Origin: JAWKOK01 sp963848115
GTDB lineage: Bacteria > Chloroflexota > Anaerolineae > Caldilineales > Caldilineaceae
Reading direction: 5' to 3'
Length of the DNA: 64,000 nt
Assembly: GCA_963848115.1 (NCBI GenBank)
Contig: CAWKCP010000023.1
Span: 83,827 to 147,826 of the forward strand
Of this stretch, positions 1 to 7,285 are shown one piece after another. The translations under genes were made by a program, and so were the position numbers. Every line of letters starts with the position of its first letter. The stretch's first letter is position 1. A model generated the notes under the pieces. That model was not told the DNA's origin. It worked only from the letters and a program-made list of their open reading frames with translations, and searched no databases.

Positions 1-216
1 GTTGTCGAATGCGCCCTCGCGCATGGCCTGCTCAATGCGCTGACCCACGATGTCCGTCCACTCGTCGAGCGCGCGCTTTGCCTTTTGAACCTCCTCCGCA
101 TCACCCGCATCATCGGTCCTTCCGAGGCCATCCTGGTATGCACTTGTCTTCTGCTTGGCGCCCTGGATGCGTTTTGTGTCTTGAAGCTTTCTATCTCGAT
201 CTCTGCTATCGTGCAT
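1..216 (-). CDS. DUF1992 (DnaJ C28-type conserved domain) protein, cut by left edge
   Basis: Reading the minus strand from an ATG at 216 gives 72 residues that run off the window. The end of the visible part reads WTDIVGQRIEQAMREGAFDN, which matches the conserved start of the DUF1992/DnaJ homologue subfamily C member 28 domain, whose family consensus continues with a glycine-rich LPGxGKPL stretch that would lie outside the window. The first 45 residues are charged and low in complexity and look like a disordered leader. The family is widespread and its function is not well established. The 3' half is missing, so completeness cannot be judged. Confidence 0.7.
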   Translation of the reverse strand, partial: MHDSRDRDRKLQDTKRIQGAKQKTSAYQDGLGRTDDAGDAEEVQKAKRALDEWTDIVGQRIEQAMREGAFDN

Positions 217-280
217 GATTGTCAGTTGTCCGTCTTCGTTTCATTCTCTTCTTCACAATCGGGCAGCGGCAGGTAAGGGC

Positions 281-308
281 ACCCATAGGCATCAAGCTAG
301 GCGTTATG
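281..308. repeat. short dispersed repeat, copy 1
   Basis: A segment built around GCATCAAGCTAGG followed by GTTATG recurs at about 29768-29794 with a few differences, and a shorter form (ACCCATCAAGCTA) occurs near 13325. It lies between the left-edge gene and tag. It is probably the end of a larger dispersed repeat; function unknown. Confidence 0.35.
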
Positions 309-465
309 TTGAGCGTAGCCGATTGTTTCGGCAGGGATAAATTCCGCCGCTAACACCGAAAAGCGCCCTCAGGCGCTAGATCTCAGCCGTTGCTGCCTGC
401 CCCGCGAAATCAATCTCCCTGGAAATCGCAAAGAGCCGAGCCTGCCGTACAATCTTCTGCGCCGC

Positions 466-1035
466 CTATCCGATATCCTGCGGATAGCAGAAACAGTCGA
501 CAACATGGTCGTTGACCATGCCGGTCGCCTGCATAAAAGCGTAACAGATAGTTGGACCGACAAAGGTGAATCCCCGCTTTTTCATATCCTTGCTCATGGC
601 CTGTGAAAGCTCAGTCTGGGCCGGAATCTTGGCGAGGGTCTTGAAGCGATTGACGATGGGATCGCCGTTGACGAAGCCCCAAATATAGGCGTCAAAGCTG
701 CCGAACTCCTCCTGCACGCGCACGAAGGCTTGAGCATTGCGCACGAACGCGTTGACCTTGAGTTTGTTGCGCACGATCCCCGCGTCCTGGAGCAACGTCG
801 CAATCTTCGCTTCATCGTAGGCGGCCACACGTTCCACATCAAAGTTGTCGAACGCCTTTCGATAATTCTCACGCTTACGCAGGATCGTGATCCAGCTGAG
901 CCCGGCCTGCGCGCCCTCCAAACAGAGCATCTCAAAGAGCTTGCGCTCATCATGGCAGGGCACGCCCCACTCCGTATCGTGATAGGCAATGTAGAGCGGA
1001 TCGTCGCCGGCCCAGGCGCAGCGGGTACGGGGCAT
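466..1035 (-). CDS. tag: DNA-3-methyladenine glycosylase I
   Basis: Base-excision repair enzyme that removes 3-methyladenine from alkylated DNA in the cytoplasm. The 189-residue length fits the TAG family. The zinc-snap residues are all visible: Cys6, His19 (in YHDTEWGVP), His177 and Cys181 near the C-terminus. The active-site glutamate (Glu40) and the base-stacking tryptophan (Trp48, in AGLSWITIL) are present. The ATG start has an AGGAG-like Shine-Dalgarno just upstream. It stands alone, with a repeat-bearing gap separating it from the dehydrogenase upstream, so it is probably monocistronic. The assignment is secure from the complete set of family residues. Confidence 0.95.
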   Translation of the reverse strand: MPRTRCAWAGDDPLYIAYHDTEWGVPCHDERKLFEMLCLEGAQAGLSWITILRKRENYRKAFDNFDVERVAAYDEAKIATLLQDAGIVRNKLKVNAFVRNAQAFVRVQEEFGSFDAYIWGFVNGDPIVNRFKTLAKIPAQTELSQAMSKDMKKRGFTFVGPTICYAFMQATGMVNDHVVDCFCYPQDIG

Positions 1036-1077
1036 GGGAGGTCTCCTTTGGGGGAAAGTTGCTGCGTGAAGGGCGGT

Positions 1078-1250
1078 TGCGTAATGCGTACTTCGTACTG
1101 CGTAAGGTCTCGTCGAGCGACTCTTACCACTATTGGAATCGGCCCTGACAGAACCGTACGAGTCGCGCCTCCAGACTCTTCACAACAATGTCACGCAGCA
1201 CGAAGCAAGCAACACAAAGCAAACCATTACGCAGTACGTGTTACGTATTA
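1078..1250. repeat. TACG-rich dispersed repeat, copy 1
   Basis: The left end contains alternating CGTAATGCGTACTTCGTACT-type words and the right end contains ACGCAGTACGTGTTACGTA, so the two ends are loosely inverted. The same words reappear at about 9468-9563 between the second permease and the binding protein. The right end overlaps the 3' end of the alcohol dehydrogenase. Sequences of this type look like palindromic intergenic repeats; no coding potential was seen. Confidence 0.5.
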
Positions 1251-2287
1251 AATCTGTCAATAATCGTCACACCCGGATTCGCAAACTCGCCCATCTCAGC
1301 CAGGGCTTGGCCGGACTCGGCCAGCGTGACGGTGCGGGTGACCAGCTTCTCCGGCTTGAGCTTGCCTGCCGCAATCATGGCGAGCATGGGGCCGTAGGCG
1401 TGGGCCTGCATGCCGTGGCTGCCCAGGATCTCCAACTCCCAGGCGATGACGCGATCCATGGCCACCGGCGAGTTCTGGTCGCCGTCGAGCATGAGGCCGA
1501 CCTGGACATGGCGACCCCGTTTGCGCAGTGAGAGCACCGAGTTGCGACAGGTCACCGCGCTGCCCAGGGCGTCGAGGGAGAGATGTGCACCGCCGCCGGT
1601 CAGCTCGCGCACGGCTTCAACCGCGTCGACCTCGCTGCGCACGTTGACGCTGTACACCGCGCCGACCGACTGGGCCAGCGCCAGCGTCTCGTCGTTGATA
1701 TCCACGCCGATGACATTGGCGCCCATGGCGCTGGCGATCATGACGGCGGAAAGCCCCACGCCGCCGCAGCCAAACACGACCACCCACTCGCCGCCGCTGA
1801 CCCGGCCCTGGGCCACCACGGCCCGGTAGGCCGTGATGAAACGGCAGCCCAGCGAGGCTGCCTCCACATAACTCATGTCCTCGGGCAGCACAACCAGATT
1901 GGCGTCGGCGTGGGGGATGGCCACGTATTGGGCGAACGATCCCCAGGCCGTGAAGCCGGGCTGGAAGTAGTTGTTGCAGATGTGCTGATTGCCCGCGATG
2001 CACTCATCGCAGGTGCCGCAACCGACGGCAAAGGGCACGGTGACACGTTCGCCCACGCTTCGCCGATGCACCTGCTTGCCCACAGCCACGATCTCGCCGG
2101 CCAGTTCATGGCCGGGCACGTGGGGCAGCACGATATCCGGGTCATGGCCGGCCCAGCCGTGCCAGTCGCTGCGGCAAATGCCGTTGGCCTCGACGCGAAT
2201 CACCACGCCATCGTCTGGAGGTGTCGGGTCGGGGACGGTTTGGAGGGTGGGAAGTTGGTTGAATTGTTCGTAGAGGATTGCTCTCAT
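1241..2287 (-). CDS. zinc-dependent alcohol dehydrogenase (MDR superfamily)
   Basis: NAD(P)-dependent oxidation of an alcohol or polyol to the carbonyl. The 348-residue protein has the GroES-like N-terminal domain with catalytic-zinc Cys in GICRSDWHGW, the PGHELAGEIV motif, and the structural-zinc loop GCGTCDECIAGNQHIC with four cysteines. The Rossmann fold follows with GCGGVGLSAV. The start is placed at the ATG at 2287, because translation from there begins MRAILYEQF as usual for the family; an in-frame extension to 2335 would overlap the upstream nuclease gene. The exact substrate cannot be told from sequence. It follows the mrr gene by about 37 bases on the same strand and may be cotranscribed with it, although their functions look unrelated. 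Confidence 0.88.
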   Translation of the reverse strand: MRAILYEQFNQLPTLQTVPDPTPPDDGVVIRVEANGICRSDWHGWAGHDPDIVLPHVPGHELAGEIVAVGKQVHRRSVGERVTVPFAVGCGTCDECIAGNQHICNNYFQPGFTAWGSFAQYVAIPHADANLVVLPEDMSYVEAASLGCRFITAYRAVVAQGRVSGGEWVVVFGCGGVGLSAVMIASAMGANVIGVDINDETLALAQSVGAVYSVNVRSEVDAVEAVRELTGGGAHLSLDALGSAVTCRNSVLSLRKRGRHVQVGLMLDGDQNSPVAMDRVIAWELEILGSHGMQAHAYGPMLAMIAAGKLKPEKLVTRTVTLAESGQALAEMGEFANPGVTIIDRFNT

Positions 2288-2324
2288 GGTCAAAGGACTC
2301 TCGCTCTCTATATATCGGCAGTCG

Positions 2325-3242
2325 CTATTCGCCATTGAAGTAATCTGAATCTAACCGCTTCATTTCGTAGCGATTTACTGTCGAAACGCCGACATTGTAG
2401 TCAATCATGTACTCGGCGAGTCGGCCACCGTCGATTAGAACAACCTTTGTGTCAATCATCGACACGTAGTCGTGTGCTCCATTCGAAAAACTCGATGTTG
2501 TGATAAATATGCCTTTCCTCGCTCGTTTCCCTTGAAGGGCCCCTACGAACTTCTGGATTTCAGGCCTTGTCACTGTGTTTTGCCATTTCTTGGCCTGAAT
2601 ATAAATTGTGTCTAGCCCAAGGCGATCCTCATCAATAATTCCATCGATACCCTCATCGCCGACTTGCCCTACTGCGCGCGCTGCATCGCGTCGAGAGCCA
2701 CCGTAGCCCATGGCCACAAGTAGTTCGACAACTAGCTTCTCAAAGAACTTTGGTGACCCGTTCTGAACCTGCGTGAGCAAATCTTGTGCGAGATCAACTC
2801 GGATTTCCTGATACGCATCTTCAAGCGCCTCTTCCGGAGTTCGGTCATCAGCAAGGAGGTCGGCATCAACAGGACTCTCATTGGATACAGGCTTGTTGCT
2901 TGCAGCCTTGAATTCACGATACTCTGGGAATCGTCTGAGATATTTCATGTCGATTCTCGTCGGATTCTCCAACAACACCTCTTGTCCGCGGTCAGTAATC
3001 TGGAAATATGCTCGTTTTGGTGTCGTCAATAGCCCTGACTTCTTCAGATATGTTCTTGCCCAACCAACTCGATTATAGAAGGTCGACTGCTGTCCACTTG
3101 GGAGCAGATCGTTGAGGTCATCTGCGGTCAACTCAAAGAATTGAGCTAGGGAATCCTGGGCTTCATGGATCGAGTGTTCCTGTCCGTCACCAGCATATTG
3201 AAGCAACGGAAGCATGATGGTCTGAAAATCGGGGATTGCCAT
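2325..3242 (-). CDS. mrr: Mrr-family restriction endonuclease
   Basis: Probable type IV restriction enzyme that cleaves modified DNA. The N-terminal 100 residues form the Mrr winged-helix domain (begins MAIPDFQTIMLPLL, including FYNRVGWARTYLKKSG). The C-terminal half is the Mrr_cat nuclease: FEKLVVELLVAMGY, then GDEGIDGII and IYIQAKKW, which supply the PD-(D/E)xK-type D...QAK active site, and a VGALQGKRARKGIFIT segment. Length (305) matches Escherichia coli Mrr. No methylase or other restriction subunit is nearby. The codon use is visibly more A/T-rich than the flanking genes, suggesting horizontal acquisition. Confidence 0.9.
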   Translation of the reverse strand: MAIPDFQTIMLPLLQYAGDGQEHSIHEAQDSLAQFFELTADDLNDLLPSGQQSTFYNRVGWARTYLKKSGLLTTPKRAYFQITDRGQEVLLENPTRIDMKYLRRFPEYREFKAASNKPVSNESPVDADLLADDRTPEEALEDAYQEIRVDLAQDLLTQVQNGSPKFFEKLVVELLVAMGYGGSRRDAARAVGQVGDEGIDGIIDEDRLGLDTIYIQAKKWQNTVTRPEIQKFVGALQGKRARKGIFITTSSFSNGAHDYVSMIDTKVVLIDGGRLAEYMIDYNVGVSTVNRYEMKRLDSDYFNGE

Positions 3243-3583
3243 TTCGTCACCAATCTGTAGTTTTGGCTATTGCGTCGATGTTCCTGTAGCCCAACGGCAC
3301 TTCACGGAGAGATGTATGAGGGCTCTGGTGTCCGAAGCAGATCATCTGGCAGTGCACGGGCGTTAGTCTAGTCCGTACAATTGAGTGCTTATACCACATG
3401 GGTACGGTCGCTCAACTGAATACACTCCAAGATCATTGTAGCGGAACCAGAAGGTAGAAGCAAAGCCGGCCCGATAGAAGCGTAGGGCACCGCGATCAGG
3501 TGGATACACCGTAGCCAGAGTGATTCCCTATTGATTCTTTTCGTAGCCCAAATGGGGTATAATAGTTCCGATAGGAGATAAAT
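3243..3583 (+). promoter_or_regulatory. intergenic region with promoter for the RHH/retropepsin operon
   Basis: This 340-base gap separates the divergent mrr gene from the operon on the plus strand. A perfect TATAAT lies at 3558-3563 and an AGGAGA ribosome-binding site at 3573-3578, six bases before the ATG. A convincing -35 is less clear (TTGATT at 3531 is too distant; TTCTTT at 3535 has a 17-base spacing). The short distance between -10 and start suggests a very short leader. Nothing else was recognised. Confidence 0.5.
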
Positions 3584-4063
3584 ATGACAAAATCAGCGAT
3601 GATTCGAGCGCGAGTCGATCCACAATTAAAAGATGATGTCGAGACAATCCTGCAGGAGCTGGGGCTTTCGACGACGCAAGCATTGACGTTATTCTATCAG
3701 CAGATTCGGCTGAATCGAGGCATTCCGTTCGACCTGCGGTTGCCTGACAAAAAGAGAGAGTCTCGTGACGAACTACCTGCGTCACGTGTCTCTGCACCAT
3801 TCCCAGTGGATGCCAACCGATCCATCATGGAGCAGAATCTCGAAGCATACAAATCAATGCATGGCGAACTTGTTGAGCGCTATTTGGGGCAGTATGTGGC
3901 CATCTGTGACCGGAAACTGGTCGATCATGATCTCGATCCTGTGGCGCTACTACAGCGGGTGCGCGACCACTATCCCGATCAGGTGATCCTGCGTCAGAAA
4001 GTTGAACGAATGCCGGAACGAGATCTGCATATTCGGCATCCCCAGATTGAGAAATCAGCATGA
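3584..4063 (+). CDS. RelB/DinJ-type ribbon-helix-helix protein fused to a DUF5678-like domain
   Basis: The first ~55 residues (starting MTKSAMIRARVDPQLKDDVE, then LGLSTTQALTLFYQQI and GIPFDLRLP) match the RelB/DinJ antitoxin ribbon-helix-helix family, which binds operator DNA as a dimer. After a linker, residues ~95-150 (LVERYLGQYVAICDRKLVDH, then LLQRVRDHYPDQVILRQKV) resemble the small DUF5678 domain, found beside or fused to antitoxin-like proteins. The stop overlaps the start of the aspartyl-protease gene by four bases (ATGA), so the two are translationally coupled. No RelE/YafQ toxin is present. Probable role: DNA-binding partner of the downstream gene. The start is supported by AGGAGA. 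Confidence 0.7.
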   Translation: MTKSAMIRARVDPQLKDDVETILQELGLSTTQALTLFYQQIRLNRGIPFDLRLPDKKRESRDELPASRVSAPFPVDANRSIMEQNLEAYKSMHGELVERYLGQYVAICDRKLVDHDLDPVALLQRVRDHYPDQVILRQKVERMPERDLHIRHPQIEKSA

Positions 4064-4455
4064 GTCGCTTGCTCTCATTCGACTATGATGACCTATACGA
4101 ACCACCTGCGCCGGTCATACCGATTGCAGTAGATGGCTACGACGCCTCAAAACCGCCGATCATCGTGCCGGCTTTCGTCGATTCAGGTTCGGATGGCACG
4201 CTGTTGCCCAAGGACATTCTGGATGCGGTCGGCGCTGAATACGAGGATACGGTTCGCCTGCGTGGTGTTGCCGGCGGGGTTCAACGATTAGATCGATATA
4301 CGGTGCGCATCTCAGTCGGACGTGAGGCTGTCCACGCAGTCTCGGCGCTCGCTACAGCCGCCGGCAGTGAAGCGCTGATCGGCAGGGACGTCATAAATCA
4401 TCTTGTCGTCACATTGAATGGTCCGGCCGGTGCAACAGAATTGCAGACTAAATAG
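4060..4455 (+). CDS. retropepsin-like (clan AA) aspartic protease
   Basis: A 131-residue protein with the single-lobed aspartic protease hallmark: hydrophobic strand then Asp41-Ser42-Gly43 in AFVDSGSDGTLLP, and near the C-terminus the matching ALIGRDVINHLVVTLNG strand-turn. Retropepsin-like enzymes act as homodimers with one DSG/DTG from each chain. There is no signal peptide or membrane segment, so it should act in the cytoplasm. It is coupled by a four-base overlap to the RHH-DUF5678 gene; that partner is the only clue to its substrate. Bacterial members of this family are mostly uncharacterised. Catalytic activity and toxin-like behaviour are inference. Confidence 0.72.
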   Translation: MSRLLSFDYDDLYEPPAPVIPIAVDGYDASKPPIIVPAFVDSGSDGTLLPKDILDAVGAEYEDTVRLRGVAGGVQRLDRYTVRISVGREAVHAVSALATAAGSEALIGRDVINHLVVTLNGPAGATELQTK

Positions 4456-4509
4456 GGCGTCACCTATCCTCAGGCAACAACCCCGCACCGTCTATCGGAT
4501 TTCCCCTAT

Positions 4510-5022
4510 TCACCCACGTCTTTTCTTCCCGGAATCCCGCTTCACCCGATCCTCTGACGCGGGCGGCTGTCGAATCGGCGGGATCTGATCGGCTTGGAAC
4601 CAGCCCTGCTCACGCATGCGCAGTTCCTCATAGACCACATTGAAATCATGAATCGACGCCAATGCTTCTGTCGGCGTGGCTGGTTGCTTGGCATTGCGCC
4701 GCCAGGCCGCTCTGTCCATGGTGCCGATGATCAGATAATCGTTGCCGATCACGCTCGGATCCATTTGGAGAAACATCTCAGCAAGCAACGACTCGATCTC
4801 ATGCTTGTGGGCAATCAGAAGATCGCATGCTCGACAATAGCGACACGTGTAGTTGAGCGAAATCAGCTGCATCGGATCGATGTGGATGACCAATGGCAGT
4901 TTCTTCTGTCCGGTCTTTGCGCCGCAGAATGGGCATGTCGTGTGCTTCATGTCGGGGTATGGGTTGACGACAAAGTCATACTGTCGCGGGGCATCGCCAA
5001 AATGGGGGCGATTCTTGTTCAT
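4510..5022 (-). CDS. unknown protein with two Cys pairs (zinc-ribbon-like)
   Basis: A 170-residue protein I do not recognise. Residues ~30-68 carry CPFCG and, about 30 residues later, CRYCRACD, a spacing typical of a zinc ribbon. The C-terminal third is rich in Gln, Pro, Lys and Arg and ends in a basic tail, which could bind nucleic acid. The ATG at 5022 is preferred over an in-frame TTG at 5046 because AGGAGA lies ten bases before it. It converges with the retropepsin gene with a 54-base gap. No signal peptide or membrane helix is present. The function is unknown. Confidence 0.55.
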   Translation of the reverse strand: MNKNRPHFGDAPRQYDFVVNPYPDMKHTTCPFCGAKTGQKKLPLVIHIDPMQLISLNYTCRYCRACDLLIAHKHEIESLLAEMFLQMDPSVIGNDYLIIGTMDRAAWRRNAKQPATPTEALASIHDFNVVYEELRMREQGWFQADQIPPIRQPPASEDRVKRDSGKKRRG

Positions 5023-5270
5023 CGATGTCGGTCTCCTATTCTTCAATGTTGTATGGGCACCCTGACCTCGTCAACCAAACGATCCGTTAGAAAACCCCAG
5101 CGGCCACAAGCCCACTGCCTGAATAGATCAACAATCATCCCACAGCCAATCGAAGAAGCCAAGCATGGCGTGGACCGCTATCGCCGCGACGTTCCCGCGA
5201 CGATGGCCGGCTATCCTGAAACCATCGTACGTTAGCCAGTGAAGCCAGCAACATTCCAGGAGAGATAGCC

Positions 5271-5663
5271 ATGTTTTCCGCCAACACACTTCCGACCACC
5301 ATCGTCCGTTTCGCCGAGAGCCTGCCGATCATCAACATCGATCTCAGTCGCTTTGCCCGCAGCGGCAATCGCACCGACGCTGCTCTCCACAATGCCTACG
5401 TCAAATTCGAAAAGAGCTACGGCAACCGGGCAGACACGTTCTTTGACGAAGCATTTCTGGACAACGACGGCGCCGCCATCATCAGCGCCTTTGCCGGCGG
5501 TCGAATCGCTCGTCACGATGCAGCCGTCCATCTGGCCCATGCCTGGGACAACGGATTGACCCCTGCCCACAGCGCTATCCGCAAGCGTCGCATTGTGGAC
5601 GCCACCATGGCTGCCGACAGCCTGCTAAGCTACTATGAGGCTGAGCTAGTGTCAAAGCGCTAG
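5271..5663 (+). CDS. unknown 130-residue protein
   Basis: A soluble protein of 130 residues with a good Shine-Dalgarno (AGGAGAG) seven bases before the ATG. It has no recognisable motif. The middle is acidic and aromatic (FDEAFLDNDGAAIISAFAGG) and the C-terminal third looks alpha-helical (AHSAIRKRRIVDATMAADSL). It is single, flanked by the zinc-ribbon-like gene on the opposite strand and a repeat-bearing gap downstream. The ribosome-binding site and codon use support it as a real gene; the role is unknown. Confidence 0.5.
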   Translation: MFSANTLPTTIVRFAESLPIINIDLSRFARSGNRTDAALHNAYVKFEKSYGNRADTFFDEAFLDNDGAAIISAFAGGRIARHDAAVHLAHAWDNGLTPAHSAIRKRRIVDATMAADSLLSYYEAELVSKR

Positions 5664-6114
5664 CGTCAGCCTGAACTGACAGTTTTACGAGATCATTAGA
5701 TTCTAGCACCCCGATGCTCAGGGATTGAGAGATTCAGTGAGTCCACTACAAAAAGGGATCTTGACACGAATTTACACGAATTATCACAAATCTTCTCTCT
5801 GGGACGACGACACAGTTCGTGTAAATTCGTGACCATTCGTGTCAAGAAAAGGCTTTTTTGCAGTAGAGCCTTCAGTAGTTCACGATTCGGTGAAAAGCGA
5901 GATTCTTCTCTGTCCCTTTGCCAGAGTGACGTGCTCGAAAATACCCGCTCAGAATGACAGGTCGTGAAGTACTGAGACTGGGGGATTGCGGACTCGCCAG
6001 GAATTTCCCAATCTCAGGCCGAAGGCCAAAATCTCTCAATCCCAAAAGATATGATCGCGTCGTGCTTTCAGTCCAGGTCGTTCATGAAACCAGACAAAAC
6101 GAGATTGTTCGTTG
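5664..6114. other. gene-free stretch containing a dispersed repeat
   Basis: No gene was found here. It holds the inverted-repeat element at 5737-5873 and shorter remnants (AGGGATTGAGAGATTC and related words recur near 5985-6050 as GGGATTG and TCTCAATCCC). The stretch ends at the cold-shock gene's terminator. Confidence 0.5.
5737..5873. repeat. dispersed inverted-repeat element (R1)
   Basis: The ends are GAGTCCACTACAAAAAGG and, inverted, CTTTTTTGCAGTAGAGCC, forming ~16-base terminal inverted repeats. The interior is itself palindromic around TTGACACGAATTTACACGAA and its complement. The same end word (CTCCACTGCAAAAA) begins the elements at 11841 and 25181 and closes the one at 56051. There is no coding potential, so it resembles a MITE or REP-type element. 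Confidence 0.65.
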
Positions 6115-6163
6115 GTAAACAGAAAAGGGGACTGGCTTGTGAGCCAGTCCCCTTTTTGTTTAC
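6115..6163 (-). terminator. strong hairpin terminator of the cold-shock gene
   Basis: A long inverted repeat with arms containing AAAAGGGGACTGGCT and its complement, flanked by GTAAAC/GTTTAC. It starts 24 bases beyond the cold-shock stop codon. The outer GTAAACAGA word is shared with the hairpin at 29906-29956. Confidence 0.75.
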
Positions 6164-6186
6164 CATTTTTCGATGGTCGGCACTAT

Positions 6187-6399
6187 CTAGATCGTGCGCA
6201 CATCGGCTGCGTTCGGCCCCTTGGGCCCTTGCTCGATCGAGAACTCGACTCGATCGCCTTCGGCCAGGCTACGGAAGCCCTCGGATACGATGGCGGAGTG
6301 GTGCACGAAGACGTCGTTGCCGCCCTCATGGGCGATGAAGCCGAAGCCCTTCTGATCACTGAACCACTTGACGGTACCTGTTACTTTTTGCTCACTCAT
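6187..6399 (-). CDS. cold-shock protein (CspA family)
   Basis: A 70-residue single-domain CSD protein that binds single-stranded RNA/DNA and acts as an RNA chaperone. RNP1 (KGFGFI) and RNP2 (DVFVHHSAI) are both present, and the protein begins MSEQKVTGTVKWFSDQKGFG. The start at 6399 has GAGGAG eleven bases upstream; the open frame extends further upstream to 6501, but that part is the 5' leader. The leader of about 100 bases is consistent with the long regulated leaders of cold-shock genes. A strong hairpin terminator follows. Confidence 0.95.
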   Translation of the reverse strand: MSEQKVTGTVKWFSDQKGFGFIAHEGGNDVFVHHSAIVSEGFRSLAEGDRVEFSIEQGPKGPNAADVRTI

Positions 6400-6612
6400 G
6401 GTTGGAAAACTCCTCGTTTTCAAAAAACTACACTTAAGATTGTCGAACCAAAACGTCGGCGTTTCCAACTGCAAGAGAGACAAAAAACGCCACCCAGACA
6501 TATGTTTGTCTGAGCGGCGTCAATACGCAAATGGGTCAGAACCTGCAACATCTTGTAGTTATACACTACTCTATGCTTGACTGGATGTCAAATCTCAGTG
6601 TCGACGTTCAAC

Positions 6613-6897
6613 TCACCAAGAAACCCAGCCAATCCAGACCTCTGACGCACTCACCAAGCCGCCGTAGGCATCTCGATATTCCAGCGTCGTGCCGCCGGCG
6701 GCCATCTCCTCTGCCACGCTGCGTGGTACCTCCACGGCCTCGGGGCCAAGCTTCAGCAGACACGAATCTCCGACCTCGGAGCCGGCTTGGGGCGCATCAA
6801 CGAAGGCATGGCAGGGCCCACAAACAGGATCGCCGGACCAGACTTCAACTGGTCCATGCCAGGAACTTGCGCTGGAGTATCTATTCTGCTGGAACAC
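6613..6897 (-). CDS. doubtful 94-residue ORF
   Basis: An open frame with no recognised domain and no clear ribosome-binding site. The segment GDSCLLKLGPEAVEVPRS looks protein-like, and the frame could be the decayed tail of a larger gene. The rest of the 6400-7090 gap shows no coding signal. It may be non-coding. Confidence 0.2.
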   Translation of the reverse strand: MFQQNRYSSASSWHGPVEVWSGDPVCGPCHAFVDAPQAGSEVGDSCLLKLGPEAVEVPRSVAEEMAAGGTTLEYRDAYGGLVSASEVWIGWVSW

Positions 6898-7096
6898 GTC
6901 CTAAACGTTGTTAACGCAATCGCAACGGCCCGTTAATCCGTCCGTGATTCACTACGTTTTGGGGGCTATTCCATTTAGGTTGCTGCCGTTGTCGAGCGTA
7001 TCACGCGTTAGGGCTGGATGAACTTAGGGGTTTTTTTGACCAGAAACGATAGTGTTGAGCAAGTGTGTGATGTATGCTCGTTTTTGACATCAATCG

Positions 7097-7125
7097 TTGA
7101 CGCTCCTGAATAGCTACGGTATACT
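7097..7125 (+). promoter_or_regulatory. sigma70-type promoter of the sugar ABC operon
   Basis: TTGACG at 7097-7102 and TATACT at 7120-7125 are separated by 17 bases. It points into the ABC operon and gives a leader of about 150 bases. Confidence 0.65.
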
Positions 7126-7179
7126 TTGATCAAGAAAGCGATGCTGAAGCAATGACCATTGCTTTGCTTCAGGTGTTTC

Positions 7180-7207
7180 TCGGCTAATGATCGTCGGCTA
7201 ATGATCG
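7180..7207 (+). repeat. 14-bp tandem repeat in the ABC leader
   Basis: TCGGCTAATGATCG occurs twice back to back (7180-7193 and 7194-7207) between the promoter and the first start codon. An imperfect hairpin (TGAAGCAATG ... CATTGCTT) lies just before it. It could be a regulator-binding site or an RNA element; nothing in the sequence decides which. Confidence 0.5.
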
Positions 7208-7285
7208 GTTGCCCGGCAGAACCGATCCTCTTTCGAAGGCAGTAAGCACGGCAGAGAAAGCGTAGTCACCGTTAGGAGGACTCCA

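Noticed and set aside
1583..2338. Long open frame on the plus strand opposite the alcohol dehydrogenase
   Set aside because: It is the antisense shadow of a conserved gene; its protein is His/Gly/Ala-rich with no domain and no ribosome-binding site.
4594..5235. 213-codon plus-strand frame over the zinc-ribbon-like gene
   Set aside because: No ribosome-binding site or domain; the minus-strand frame has AGGAGA and paired cysteines.
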